Shown in pieces: positions 15,680-24,134 of a DNA stretch of 64,000 nt; the stretch's first letter is position 1, and the number at the start of each line of letters is the position of its first letter. The notes beneath the pieces are model-generated. The model saw only the letters and a list, made by a program, of their open reading frames with translations. It ran no database searches and was not told the DNA's origin. The position numbers were made by a program, and so were the translations under genes. Source of the stretch: Planotetraspora silvatica (GTDB lineage Bacteria > Actinomycetota > Actinomycetes > Streptosporangiales > Streptosporangiaceae); NCBI RefSeq assembly GCF_016863315.1, contig NZ_BOOQ01000053.1, positions 32,638-96,637 of the forward strand, given 5' to 3'.

Positions 15680-15697
15680 ACTTGCCGGCCGTCAAGT
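15680..15697. promoter_or_regulatory. TetR operator 2 (one mismatch)
   Basis: ACTTGCCG-GC-CGTCAAGT, the same 18-bp palindrome as operator 1 with one arm mismatch, 19 nt before the TetR ATG. The pair implies repression of both divergent genes. Confidence 0.78.
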
Positions 15698-15716
15698 TAA
15701 TAAGGGAAGATCGGAC

Positions 15717-16277
15717 ATGGGTGCACACACCAACACACGGACCCGCATCCAGGAAGTCGCCATCAAGCTCTTCACCGAACAGGGCTACGAGGCCACCTCC
15801 TTGCGGGAGATCGCCGAGGCCCTTGGAGTGACCAAGGCCGCGCTGTACTACCACTTCAAGACCAAGGAAGACATCGTCGCCAGCCTCACCGAGGACCGGG
15901 CCGAGTCCATCCAGGCGCTGGTCACGTGGGCGAAGGAGCAACCCCGCACGCCGGAGACCCGGCGGGAGATCGTCAGGCGGTACTCCGAGGACATGACCCG
16001 CGGCCGCCATCACGAGGTCATGCGGTTCATGGAGCGCAACCAGACCGCGCTGCGCGGGCACGGCAAGGTCGAGGAGATGCGCGAGCGCATGACCGGCCTC
16101 ATCGACGTGCTCTGCGAGCCCGGCGACAGCCCCGCCGTACGGCTTAGGCGGTCGATGGCCGTCTTCGCGATGCACGCTGTCTGGTTCGTCCTGATCGACC
16201 AGAATGTGACCGACGAACAGCGCATCGAGGCCGCCCTGGACGTCGCCCTGGAATTGGTCGACGCCCCCGCGGGTTGA
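15717..16277 (+). CDS. TetR/AcrR-family repressor
   Basis: 186 residues. TRTRIQEVAIKLFTEQGYEA and TSLREIAEALGVTKAALYYH with FKTKEDI form the classic TetR helix-turn-helix; the C-terminal part is the ligand-binding helical domain. The ATG at 15717 follows AAGGGAAG and starts 20 nt after operator 2. It most likely represses itself and the DHA2 exporter, releasing on binding a drug or lipophilic ligand. The following gene starts 17 nt after its stop and may be co-transcribed. Confidence 0.94.
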   Translation: MGAHTNTRTRIQEVAIKLFTEQGYEATSLREIAEALGVTKAALYYHFKTKEDIVASLTEDRAESIQALVTWAKEQPRTPETRREIVRRYSEDMTRGRHHEVMRFMERNQTALRGHGKVEEMRERMTGLIDVLCEPGDSPAVRLRRSMAVFAMHAVWFVLIDQNVTDEQRIEAALDVALELVDAPAG

Positions 16278-16294
16278 CGCGGAGGAGAGGCGAG

Positions 16295-16705
16295 GTGAGT
16301 GAAATGCTCTTCGGTAAAGAACACGTCCAGCGTTACGTCGAGACCGACGGCGCAGAAGGCCACGACTGGCAGGGCACGACGGTGGCGATCCTGACCACGA
16401 CCGGCCGCAAGTCCGGTGAGAAGCGCAGCACACCGTTGATCTACCAACCCTACGGCGACGCCTATCTGCTCGTCGCCTCCCAGGGCGGCGCGCCCGACCA
16501 TCCGCTCTGGTACAAGAACCTTTCCGCCGACCCCGAGGTCGAGCTTCAGATCAGGGGCGACCGGTTCAAGGCCCATGCCCGCACCGCGACCCCGAAGGAG
16601 CGGCCGGACATGTGGCGGACGATGACCGCCACCTGGCCCGACTACGACGTCTACACGACGAAGACCTCTCGCGAGATCCCCGTCGTCGTGATCGAGCGCG
16701 CCTGA
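16295..16705 (+). CDS. Deazaflavin (F420)-dependent nitroreductase-family protein (Ddn/DUF385-like)
   Basis: 136 residues. TTTGRKSGEKRSTPLIYQPY and VASQGGAPDHPLWYKNLSA with the ADPEVELQ segment are the signature of the split-barrel Ddn family, which uses F420H2 to reduce quinones, nitroaromatics or similar compounds. The GTG at 16295 has GGAGGAG 7 nt upstream, better than the TTG at 16274 that overlaps the tetR stop or the ATG at 16304. Co-transcription with tetR suggests a role in detoxifying the same class of compounds. Confidence 0.9.
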   Translation: MSEMLFGKEHVQRYVETDGAEGHDWQGTTVAILTTTGRKSGEKRSTPLIYQPYGDAYLLVASQGGAPDHPLWYKNLSADPEVELQIRGDRFKAHARTATPKERPDMWRTMTATWPDYDVYTTKTSREIPVVVIERA

Positions 16706-16720
16706 CGGCAGGCTCCGCCA

Positions 16721-16831
16721 CCAGGGCAGTGCGCCGCCGTCGTCGAGGAACGCCCCCGTGGGGCCGCTCTCGTCGACCAGAGCCAGCCGTACGGCTATCG
16801 CGGCGCCCTGCCCGGCGGACCGGTACCCGGC
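16721..16831 (-). pseudogene. C-terminal remnant of a short-chain dehydrogenase (SDR)
   Basis: Read on the minus strand, this gap translates as AGYRSAGQGAAIAVRLALVD then ESGPTGAFLDDGGALPW, which matches the end of plant carbonyl-reductase-like SDRs (QGA..AV..AL...GPTG.F......PW). The rest of the SDR is missing: the fragment begins right at the stop of the histidine kinase. No start codon or ribosome site is present, and no stop follows the final Trp (TGG TGG). It is a degraded gene end. Confidence 0.6.
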
Positions 16832-16832
16832 G

Positions 16833-17993
16833 TCAGCGGCCGCTGACGGCCGGCGGCCGGGGCGATGCGGCCGGCGGGAGGCAGGGAATGCGGGCGGTGA
16901 GCGCGAAGCCGCCGTCGGGCGTGGGCCCCGACATGATCCAGCCGCCCACGAGGTTGACCCGCTCCTTCAGGCCGATCAGCCCGAACCCCGATCTGACCAG
17001 GTGGTCCGCGGGGAAGGACTCGTGCGGGTCGCCCGGGCCGTTCACCACCGAGACGCTCACGACGTCTCCGTACGCCTCGCAGTCGACCCGGACCGGGGCG
17101 CCCGGCGCGTGCTTGCGGACGTTGTTCAGGCCCTCCTGCACCACGCGGAAGCAGGCGTGCTCGGCCTGCCTGCCCAGCAGCCCTCCGGGGACGTCGAGGT
17201 GCAGGGTGACCTGGAGGCCGGTCGCGTTGCCCTCCGCCACGAGCGGCGCGATCGCCTCCAGCCCCGCGGCCGAGGCCGGCACGTCCGCGCGGCGCAGCAC
17301 GGTGAGCAGCTCACGCAGCTCGGTCAGGGCGCGCATGCCCTTGTCCTCGATGTTCCTGGCCAGCTTGCGGATCTCGCCGGGGTCCTCGTTGTCCTGGATG
17401 ATGCCCGCGTTGAGGACCATGACGGTGACGGCGTGGGTCACCGTGTCGTGCAGTTCCCCCGCGATGCGCCGGCGCTCCCGTGAGGCGGCGTGCTCCTCCC
17501 GCAGCCACATCGTCTCGCGCAGGTCCTTGACCATCGTGCGGTACGACCGCTCCCAGTTCCCGATCATCGCGGGCAGGTAGACGAACGCCACGGCGCGGAA
17601 GGCGCTCATGAAGGCCATCCGGCCGGACTGCGGGGCGATGTAGTCGGCCAGCAGGTAGACGATCGCGAGGCCGCCGGCGACCACCCGCCACCCGCGGACC
17701 GTGCTCTCCGCCGCCATGGAGTACGCCGCGGCGGCGAGCGCCGCGCCCTGGCCGGTGAGGGCCGCGCACACGACCGAGGCCACGACCGACGGCCACGCGG
17801 TGCGCCGCCGTACGAGCAGGCTCAGCGCGGCCACCACGGCGGACAGGATCGACAACCAGGGGGGCACGGGGAACCACGCGGACGGTCGCAGCAGCGTCTG
17901 TGGGATGGTGTAGCCGAGGACGGCGGTCGCGAGCAGCGCGTCGACGATCTCGTCCCTGCGCCACGAGACGAACCCGGCCCGCTTCTCCCCCAT
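16833..17993 (-). CDS. Sensor histidine kinase, NarL-type (HisKA_3), orphan
   Basis: 386 residues. Four to five N-terminal membrane helices (residues ~15-145), then RERRRIAGELHDTVTHAVTV with the phospho-accepting His of the HisKA_3 dimerisation domain, then a HATPase (HACFRVVQEGLNNVRKHAPG; SGFGLIGLKERVNLVGG). This class pairs with LuxR-type response regulators, but none is adjacent on either side. An SDR remnant at its 3' end suggests rearrangement that may have removed the partner. Confidence 0.9.
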   Translation of the reverse strand: MGEKRAGFVSWRRDEIVDALLATAVLGYTIPQTLLRPSAWFPVPPWLSILSAVVAALSLLVRRRTAWPSVVASVVCAALTGQGAALAAAAYSMAAESTVRGWRVVAGGLAIVYLLADYIAPQSGRMAFMSAFRAVAFVYLPAMIGNWERSYRTMVKDLRETMWLREEHAASRERRRIAGELHDTVTHAVTVMVLNAGIIQDNEDPGEIRKLARNIEDKGMRALTELRELLTVLRRADVPASAAGLEAIAPLVAEGNATGLQVTLHLDVPGGLLGRQAEHACFRVVQEGLNNVRKHAPGAPVRVDCEAYGDVVSVSVVNGPGDPHESFPADHLVRSGFGLIGLKERVNLVGGWIMSGPTPDGGFALTARIPCLPPAASPRPPAVSGR

Positions 17994-18129
17994 AGGCCTA
18001 GTTTGTGGGTTTGACCTGCGGCGTTCTCACAGCGCCACGCCCTTTGACGCACCTTGGCCGGGTGTTGTCGACTGCGTGCTGGTCGAACCAGCGGGATCGC
18101 TTCGGCAGGATAGAGAGGTGAGCGAGAAC

Positions 18130-20619
18130 ATGACCCTCCTTCGGCACCTCCCGGATGACTCCGAACCGGACTCGCTGTTCGACGCCTTCGTCGCGTGGAA
18201 CGCCGAGCGAGGGCTCACGCTCTACCCGGCGCAGGAGGAGGCGCTGATCGAGGTCTTCTCCGGAAACAACGTGATCCTCTCCACGCCCACCGGCTCGGGG
18301 AAGAGCCTCGTCGCGGCCGGCGCGCACTTCGCCGCGCTCGCCAGGGACGAGGTCAGTTTCTACACCGCGCCCATCAAGGCCCTGGTGTCGGAGAAGTTCT
18401 TCGACCTGTGCGCCGTCTTCGGCACCGAGAACGTCGGCATGATGACCGGCGACGCGTCGGTCAACGCGGACGCGCCGATCATCTGCTGCACCGCCGAGAT
18501 CCTCGCCCAGATCGCCCTGCGGGACGGCGCGGACGCCGACGTCGGCACCGTGATCATGGACGAGTTCCACTTCTACGCCGAGGCGGACCGGGGCTGGGCC
18601 TGGCAGGTGCCGCTGATCGAGCTGCCGCAGGCCCGGTTCCTGCTGATGTCGGCGACGCTCGGCGACGTCGACCGTTTCCAGAAGGACCTCACCCGCAGGA
18701 CCGGCCGCGAGACGGCGGTCGTGAAGAACGCCGAACGGCCCGTCCCGCTCATCTACTCCTACCGGCTGACGCCGCTGCACGAGACGCTCGAGGAACTGCT
18801 GTCCACCCAGCAGGCCCCGGTCTACGTCGTCCACTTCACCCAGGCCGCCGCCATGGAGCGCGCGCAGGCGCTGATGAGCATCAACATGGCGACCAAGGCC
18901 GAGAAGGAGGCGATCGCCGCTCTCATCGGCAACTTCCGGTTCACCACCCGCTTCGGCCGGGCCCTGTCCCGGCTCGTACGGCACGGCATCGGCGTCCACC
19001 ACGCCGGGATGTTGCCGAAGTACCGCCGGCTCGTGGAGCGGCTCGCCCAGGCGGGCCTGCTGAAGGTCATCTGCGGCACCGACACGCTCGGCGTGGGCGT
19101 CAACGTGCCCATCAGGACGGTCCTGTTCACGGCGCTGTCGAAGTTCGACGGCAACCGGGTGCGGCGGCTGCGGGCGCGGGAGTTCCACCAGATCGCCGGG
19201 CGCGCCGGCCGGGCCGGGTTCGACACGGTGGGGTACGTCGTCTGCCAGGCGCCCGACCACGTCATCGAGAACGAGCGCGCCCTCGCCAAGATCGGCGATG
19301 ACCCGAAGCGGCGGCGCGGCTACGCCAGGAAGAAGCCGCCGGAGGGCTTCGTCGCCTGGAACGAGGAGACGTTCGAGAAGCTGCAGACGGCCGAGCCCGA
19401 GCCGCTGACGTCCCGGTTCAAGGTCAGCAACGCGATGCTGCTGTCGGTGATCAACCGTCCGGGCGACTGCTTCCAGGCGATGAAGCGGCTCCTCACCGAC
19501 AACCACGAGGAGCGCAAGGCGCAGCGGCGGCACATCAGCCACGCCATCGCGATCTACCGGTCGCTGCTCGCCGGAGGGATCGTCGAGACGCTCAAGGAGC
19601 CCGACGAGCACGGCCGCAGGGCACGGCTGACGGTCGACCTCCAGGAGGACTTCGCGCTCAACCAGGCGCTGTCCACGTTCGCGCTCGCGACGTTCGAGCT
19701 GCTCAACCCGGAGTCCCCCACCTACGCGCTCGACATCGTCTCGATCATCGAGTCGACGCTCGACGACCCGCGTCAGATCCTGCACGCCCAGCTCAACAAG
19801 GCGCGCGGCGAGGCCGTCGCCCAGATGAAGGCCGACGGGATCGAGTACGAGGAGCGGATGGAGCTGCTCGCCGAGGTCACCTATCCGATGCCGCTCGCCG
19901 ACCTGCTCTTCGGCGCCTACGAGACCTACCGCCGCGGGCACCCGTGGGTGGGCGACCACACGGTGAGCCCCAAGACGATCGTGCGGGACATGTACGAGCG
20001 GGCCATGACGTTCACCGACTACATCCAGTTCTACGAGCTGGCCAGGTCGGAGGGCACGGTCCTGCGCTATCTCGCCGACGCCTACCGGACGTTGTCGCGC
20101 ACCGTTCCCGAGCACCTCAAGAGCGACGACCTGATCGACCTCATCGAGTGGCTCGGCGAGCTCGTACGACAGGTCGACTCGAGCCTCATCGACGAGTGGG
20201 AGAAGCTCGCCAACCCGTCGGAGGCCCTGGAGGCCCGCGACGAGCTGGAGACCAGGACCCGGCCGGTCACCGCGAACACGCGGGCCTTCCGGGTGCTGGT
20301 CCGCAACGCGATGTTCCGCATGGTCGAGCTGGCCGCCCTGGACCGCGAGGAGGAACTGGTCGAGCTCTACCCGGACACGGACTGGGCGGCGGCCCTCGAC
20401 GCCTACTACGACGAGCACCAGGAGATCGGCACGGGCCCGGCCGCCCGCGGCCCGGCGCTGCTCCAGATCGAGGAGGAGAAGGAGCTCTGGCGGGTCCGCC
20501 AGGTCATCGACGACCCGGCGGGTCACCACGACTGGGGCATCGGGGCGGAGGTCGACCTCGCCGCCTCCGACGAGGAGGGCACGGCTGTCCTGCACATCAC
20601 GGGCTTCACCCGCATGTGA
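18130..20619 (+). CDS. DEAD/DEAH-box helicase with DUF3516 C-terminus
   Basis: 829 residues. Helicase motifs: YPAQEEALIEV (Q-type), STPTGSGKSLVAAG (Walker A), MDEFHFYAEADRGWAW (DEFH box), LLMSATLGD, GVHHAGMLPKYR, GTDTLGVGVNVP and QIAGRAGRAGFD, resembling the Ski2/Mtr4 superfamily. The last ~400 residues are DUF3516. Family function is unknown but RNA unwinding/turnover is likely. ATG 18130 is 8 nt from AGGTGA and fits homologue starts (TLLRHLPDDSEPDSLFDAF); GTG 18118 is an alternative four codons earlier. Confidence 0.92.
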   Translation: MTLLRHLPDDSEPDSLFDAFVAWNAERGLTLYPAQEEALIEVFSGNNVILSTPTGSGKSLVAAGAHFAALARDEVSFYTAPIKALVSEKFFDLCAVFGTENVGMMTGDASVNADAPIICCTAEILAQIALRDGADADVGTVIMDEFHFYAEADRGWAWQVPLIELPQARFLLMSATLGDVDRFQKDLTRRTGRETAVVKNAERPVPLIYSYRLTPLHETLEELLSTQQAPVYVVHFTQAAAMERAQALMSINMATKAEKEAIAALIGNFRFTTRFGRALSRLVRHGIGVHHAGMLPKYRRLVERLAQAGLLKVICGTDTLGVGVNVPIRTVLFTALSKFDGNRVRRLRAREFHQIAGRAGRAGFDTVGYVVCQAPDHVIENERALAKIGDDPKRRRGYARKKPPEGFVAWNEETFEKLQTAEPEPLTSRFKVSNAMLLSVINRPGDCFQAMKRLLTDNHEERKAQRRHISHAIAIYRSLLAGGIVETLKEPDEHGRRARLTVDLQEDFALNQALSTFALATFELLNPESPTYALDIVSIIESTLDDPRQILHAQLNKARGEAVAQMKADGIEYEERMELLAEVTYPMPLADLLFGAYETYRRGHPWVGDHTVSPKTIVRDMYERAMTFTDYIQFYELARSEGTVLRYLADAYRTLSRTVPEHLKSDDLIDLIEWLGELVRQVDSSLIDEWEKLANPSEALEARDELETRTRPVTANTRAFRVLVRNAMFRMVELAALDREEELVELYPDTDWAAALDAYYDEHQEIGTGPAARGPALLQIEEEKELWRVRQVIDDPAGHHDWGIGAEVDLAASDEEGTAVLHITGFTRM

Positions 20620-20634
20620 GCCCGCCCGTACGCT

Positions 20635-20652
20635 CGCCCGTGCGCACGGGCG
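20635..20652. terminator. Perfect 18-bp palindrome after the helicase gene
   Basis: CGCCCGTGCGCACGGGCG lies in the 87-nt gap between the helicase stop and the convergent dusB stop. It can form a hairpin but lacks a U-tract, so it is only a candidate terminator. Confidence 0.4.
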
Positions 20653-20706
20653 GGCGCACGGCTTCGGCGGACCCCCGCCGACGCGCTTCCCGGCGCCCGT
20701 GACCGT

Positions 20707-21819
20707 TCAGCCCCCGGACGTGGGGTCCTCCGCGCCGGCGCCCGGGACGGCCATCTCCTCGGGATCGTCCAGCCAGCCGTGGGGCAGCAGGACCTTCGCC
20801 CTCTCCCCGCTCTTGCCGCGCGGGCCGTCGACCCCGTCCGGCCAGGGCTGATGCGGGTCCAGCTCCGCGATGCGGGCCGCGAACTCGGCCAGGGTGGCGA
20901 CGGACGTGAGGGCGCGGCGGCTCTCGGCGCCGGCCGGGAAGCCCTTCAGATACCACCCCACGTGCTTGCGGAAGTCGGCGAGGCCGTGCGACTCGCTCCC
21001 GATCACCTCGCACAACAGCTCGGCGTGGCGGAGCATCATGGCGCCCACCTCCCCCAGGACGGGCCGCGTGCGCTCCGCGGAGCCCTCGAAGGCCCGGTCG
21101 AGGTCCCGGAACAGCCAGGGACGGCCCAGGCAGCCGCGGCCGACGACGACGCCGTCGCAGCCGGTCTCCGCGACCATGCGCAGCGCGTCGTCGGCGCTCC
21201 AGATGTCGCCGTTGCCGAGGACGGGGATCTCCGGCACGGCCTGCTTGAGCCGCCTGATCGCGTTCCAGTCGGCCGTCCCCCCGTAGTGCTGCTTCGCCGT
21301 ACGGGCGTGCAGGGCCACGGCGGCCACGCCCTCCTCGACGGCGATCCGGCCCGCCTCCAGGTAGGTCAGGTGGTCGTCGTCGATGCCCTTGCGCATCTTC
21401 ATCGTGACCGGCAGGGACCCGGCGTTCCCCACCGCCTCCGCGAGGATCGCCCGCAGCAGGTTCCGCTTGTACGGCAGGGCGGCGCCGCCGCCGCGCCGGG
21501 TGACCTTGGGCACCGGGCACCCGAAGTTCAGGTCGATGTGGTCGGCCAGGTCCTCCTCCGCGATCATCCGCGCGGCCCTGCCGATGACGGCCGGGTCGAC
21601 CCCGTAGAGCTGGATGCTGCGGGGCGTCTCGCCGTCCCCGAAGGCGATCATCTGGAAGGTCGGCGGATTCCGCTCGACCAGCGCGCGCGAGGTGATCATC
21701 TCGGAGACGAAGACGCCGCCGCCCTGCTCCCGGCAAAGGGTCCGGAAACCTCTGTTGGTGATGCCCGCCATGGGAGCGAGCACCACCGGTGGCCACACCT
21801 CGAACGTTCCGATTTTCAC
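20707..21819 (-). CDS. dusB: tRNA-dihydrouridine synthase
   Basis: 370 residues. Reduces specific uridines in tRNA to dihydrouridine using FMN and NADPH. PPVVLAPMAGITNRGFRTLC, HIDLNFGCPVPKVTRRGGGA with the catalytic Cys, ALHARTAKQHYGGTADWNAI and PVLGNGDIWSADDAL are all present. GTG 21819 (VKIGTFEVWPP) matches the usual DusB N-terminus; the frame also opens at TTG 21858. The Pro/Gly-rich last 40 residues are outside the domain. Confidence 0.93.
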   Translation of the reverse strand: MKIGTFEVWPPVVLAPMAGITNRGFRTLCREQGGGVFVSEMITSRALVERNPPTFQMIAFGDGETPRSIQLYGVDPAVIGRAARMIAEEDLADHIDLNFGCPVPKVTRRGGGAALPYKRNLLRAILAEAVGNAGSLPVTMKMRKGIDDDHLTYLEAGRIAVEEGVAAVALHARTAKQHYGGTADWNAIRRLKQAVPEIPVLGNGDIWSADDALRMVAETGCDGVVVGRGCLGRPWLFRDLDRAFEGSAERTRPVLGEVGAMMLRHAELLCEVIGSESHGLADFRKHVGWYLKGFPAGAESRRALTSVATLAEFAARIAELDPHQPWPDGVDGPRGKSGERAKVLLPHGWLDDPEEMAVPGAGAEDPTSGG

Positions 21820-21922
21820 CTCTTCATTTTCGCCCGAGCGGAGGCGTGAGGCGTACAAGATCGTGGACGTGGGACTTACACCCCGGTTACGCTGGCCTTA
21901 CCACGGTCGGGGGAGGTCGCCC

Positions 21923-22585
21923 ATGCTGCTACGGCTGAGAATCGGCCTGCCGGACCGCCCGGGATCGCTCGGCCAGGTCACCCGGGCGCTGGGGACGGTC
22001 GGCGCCGACATCACCCAGGTCGTCGTGCTCGACAGGGGCGACGGCCGCGCGCTGGACGACTTCACCGTCTACTGGCCCGACGCGGTGCCGCGGGAACATC
22101 TCGTCCGGGCGCTGGAGAGCGTCGAGGGCGTGCGGATCGACGGCGTCTGGACGACGAGGGAGGCCCCCGGAACCTATCCGGAGCTGGAGATCCTCAAGTT
22201 CCTCACGACGGCGGGGGACCGCGCGCTCGCCACCCTGATCGACTCGATGCCGGTGCTCTTCAGCGCCGACTGGGCCGCGGCCGCCACCGAGCGGAGCCCG
22301 CGCTCGATCGTCTATTCGAGCTGGCGGGCGCCGTCGGACATCGCCTTTCCCGGCGAGATCCCGGCGCGCCCGGCCGCGGGAACCCTTCCGGAGGGGATCC
22401 ACGTCATCACGGCCCCGCTGCCCCCACTGGCGCTGTCCCTCGTTCTGGCGAGGGCCGAGGGGCCGGCGTTCCACCGCACCGAGGTGCACCGGCTCGCCCG
22501 GATCCTGGAGATCTTCCTGATGCTGCCCGCGATCGAGCGCGGGGCCGAACGGGCGTTGCGGAGAACGTCGGCCGAGCGACTATGA
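21923..22585 (+). CDS. ACT domain-containing protein
   Basis: 220 residues. The N-terminal 75 residues are an ACT domain (LRIGLPDRPGSLGQVTRALG, then VGADITQVVVLD), the ligand-binding module of amino-acid metabolism regulators. The C-terminal ~130 residues have no identified fold. ATG 21923 is 7 nt from GGGGGAGG; the frame extends upstream to 21614 only as a shadow of dusB. It probably senses an amino acid; the partner is unknown. The tRNA cluster starts 55 nt later. Confidence 0.85.
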   Translation: MLLRLRIGLPDRPGSLGQVTRALGTVGADITQVVVLDRGDGRALDDFTVYWPDAVPREHLVRALESVEGVRIDGVWTTREAPGTYPELEILKFLTTAGDRALATLIDSMPVLFSADWAAAATERSPRSIVYSSWRAPSDIAFPGEIPARPAAGTLPEGIHVITAPLPPLALSLVLARAEGPAFHRTEVHRLARILEIFLMLPAIERGAERALRRTSAERL

Positions 22586-22640
22586 GTACGCACCGGCGGC
22601 GAAAACCCGATACAGTTACCTCGTCGCCGTGAGGCGTCAC

Positions 22641-22712
22641 GCGGAAGTGGCTCAGTGGTAGAGCATCACCTTGCCAAGGTGAGGGTCGCGGGTTCGAATC
22701 CCGTCTTCCGCT
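22641..22712 (+). tRNA. tRNA-Gly(GCC), copy 1
   Basis: Full cloverleaf: acceptor GCGGAAG/CTTCCGC, D-arm GCTC-AGTGGTA-GAGC, anticodon stem TCACC/GGTGA with loop TTGCCAA (anticodon GCC), T-arm GCGGG-TTCGAAT-CCCGT. CCA is not encoded. A TANNNT-type -10 (TACAGT, 22611-22616) lies 24 nt upstream. An identical copy is at 41747. Confidence 0.97.
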
Positions 22713-22744
22713 CCGAGAGGTCTTAAATATCGGGGGCCTCGCTC

Positions 22745-22815
22745 GGTGGAGTGGCCGAGAGGCGAGGCAGCGGCCTGCAAAGCCGCGTACACGGGTTCAA
22801 ATCCCGTCTCCACCT
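22745..22815 (+). tRNA. tRNA-Cys(GCA)
   Basis: Acceptor GGTGGAG/CTCCACC; anticodon loop CTGCAAA with anticodon GCA, stem CGGC/GCCG; T-arm ACGGG-TTCAAAT-CCCGT. CCA is not encoded. It lies between the Gly and Val genes; the second cluster lacks it. Confidence 0.96.
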
Positions 22816-22842
22816 CTGATGTACGAAAGTCTGATGTACGAA

Positions 22843-22917
22843 GGGCGATTAGCTCAGCGGGAGAGCGCTTCCCTGACACGGAAGAGGTCACTGGTTCAAT
22901 CCCAGTATCGCCCACCA
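22843..22917 (+). tRNA. tRNA-Val(GAC), copy 1
   Basis: Acceptor GGGCGAT/ATCGCCC, anticodon stem CTTCC/GGAAG with loop CTGACAC (anticodon GAC), T-arm ACTGG-TTCAATC-CCAGT, with CCA encoded at 22915-22917. An identical copy is at 41831. Confidence 0.97.
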
Positions 22918-23069
22918 GCAACATCATCATTATCCTCGGCGCTTCTGACAGGCTTTGACAGGAGCGCCGCCGCCTGACGGCCGATGACGGACAAGTGGCG
23001 ATAGAGTGATCCTCATACCGCCGGGCTCGAGTGTGCCGCGCGGTGGTCCCATCCCAGCAGGAGGTCCTC

Positions 23070-23276
23070 ATGGCTGCCACCGAACCGGAATCCGGAGCCG
23101 AGCCCGAAGCTTCTGAGGACGATATGAAGCGGAAGTTCCGGGAGGCCCTGGAGCGTAAGCGGCGTTCGCAGGACGAGGCCAACGCGGGCGGCCAGGGCAA
23201 GGGCTCCGCGAAGATCCACGGGGCACAGGGCCCTGCCGCGAGCCGGCGGTCCTTCCGCCGCAAGAGCGGCGGCTGA
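23070..23276 (+). CDS. DUF5302 small basic protein
   Basis: 68 residues, highly charged: acidic N-terminus, then [20 protein letters not shown] and a Gly/Ser/Arg-rich end ([10 protein letters not shown]). It matches the actinobacterial DUF5302 family of unknown function. ATG 23070 is 6 nt from GCAGGAGG. Confidence 0.85.
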   Translation: MAATEPESGAEPEASEDDMKRKFREALERKRRSQDEANAGGQGKGSAKIHGAQGPAASRRSFRRKSGG

Positions 23277-23398
23277 TCTCCCTCCCCCACGCTCGCCCGC
23301 CCCTTCTCCGATGCCAGCTCTGGCGGGGTCCTTCTCAACGGCCCCGCCTGAGCGCACACTGGAAGGGACATGATGGGCGATTCTGGTGGGAGTAGCTC

Positions 23399-24091
23399 AT
23401 GCACGGTCAGATGCCCCAAGCAATGCCGTTGCTGTCTCGCGGCAAGCACCGCAACCCCAGCAAGGGCGCGTGCTTCATGGAGTTCGCGTCGTACCTCGCG
23501 GGCGAGCGGTGGAGTGACCATCCGTCGTGCACCCACCCGCTGCTGGCGGGGCTCGCGCGACTGGTCAACGACCACACCTCGGACGCGGCCCGGCCACGCC
23601 TCGCCGAGCTCATCCCGGCGGTGATCGGGCTGACCGGCGACGACCTGCGGATCGACGCGCAGATCGCCCTCCGGTCCGCGACCACCGCGCTGCCGGTCGT
23701 CGCGCACGAACGGCAACTGGCCATGGCGGTCTCGATCCTGTCGGCCGAGCACGTGCTCGCCGAGCTGGACGGCCGGCCCGCCGGCAGCATCCGCGACAGC
23801 AGCCGCGAGGCGCTGGAGCAGGTTCCCGACGCCATGCGGTGGGCCCTCGCCTTCAGGCGCGGGGTCCGCATCTCGGCCAAGGGCTTCCGCCGCTACGCCG
23901 CGCCGAACACCGTTCAGCTGGCCGTGAGGGGGATCGCCCAGGCCTGCGTCCTGGACCCGAACCCGCTGCTGCGGCACCTGCTGGCCAAGGCGATCGAGGA
24001 TTGCACGGCCCTGACCGGCGTTCCCGCTCAGGCCGAGGCGGCCTTCGAGCCGGGCCGCTGGGAAGAGGCCTGCCGCCTCACCACCCGCTGA
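23399..24091 (+). CDS. Conserved actinobacterial hypothetical protein
   Basis: 230 residues. It opens with PLLSRGKHRNPSKGACFMEF and ASYLAGERWSDHPSCTHPLLA, a conserved block recognised from many actinobacterial genomes but without assigned function. The remainder is helical (HERQLAMAVSILSAEHVLAE). ATG 23399 has GGGAG 7 nt upstream. No membrane segments. It overlaps nothing and lies between DUF5302 and the convergent pgeF. Confidence 0.75.
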   Translation: MHGQMPQAMPLLSRGKHRNPSKGACFMEFASYLAGERWSDHPSCTHPLLAGLARLVNDHTSDAARPRLAELIPAVIGLTGDDLRIDAQIALRSATTALPVVAHERQLAMAVSILSAEHVLAELDGRPAGSIRDSSREALEQVPDAMRWALAFRRGVRISAKGFRRYAAPNTVQLAVRGIAQACVLDPNPLLRHLLAKAIEDCTALTGVPAQAEAAFEPGRWEEACRLTTR

Positions 24092-24134
24092 GCGCCGTCA
24101 GCCGGCACACCGGCGGCACGCGGACGGGGCGCGC

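Noticed and set aside
17998..20595. 865-residue minus-strand ORF
   Set aside because: Shadow of the DUF3516 helicase in another frame; composition is Arg/Gly/Val-rich without domains.
22652..23977. 441-residue minus-strand ORF with GIEPVTSSV, GFEPVYAALQAAASPLGH and AEDGIRTRDPHLGK
   Set aside because: These are the well-known artefact peptides made by translating tRNA genes antisense; the ORF covers the three tRNAs and the DUF5302 gene.
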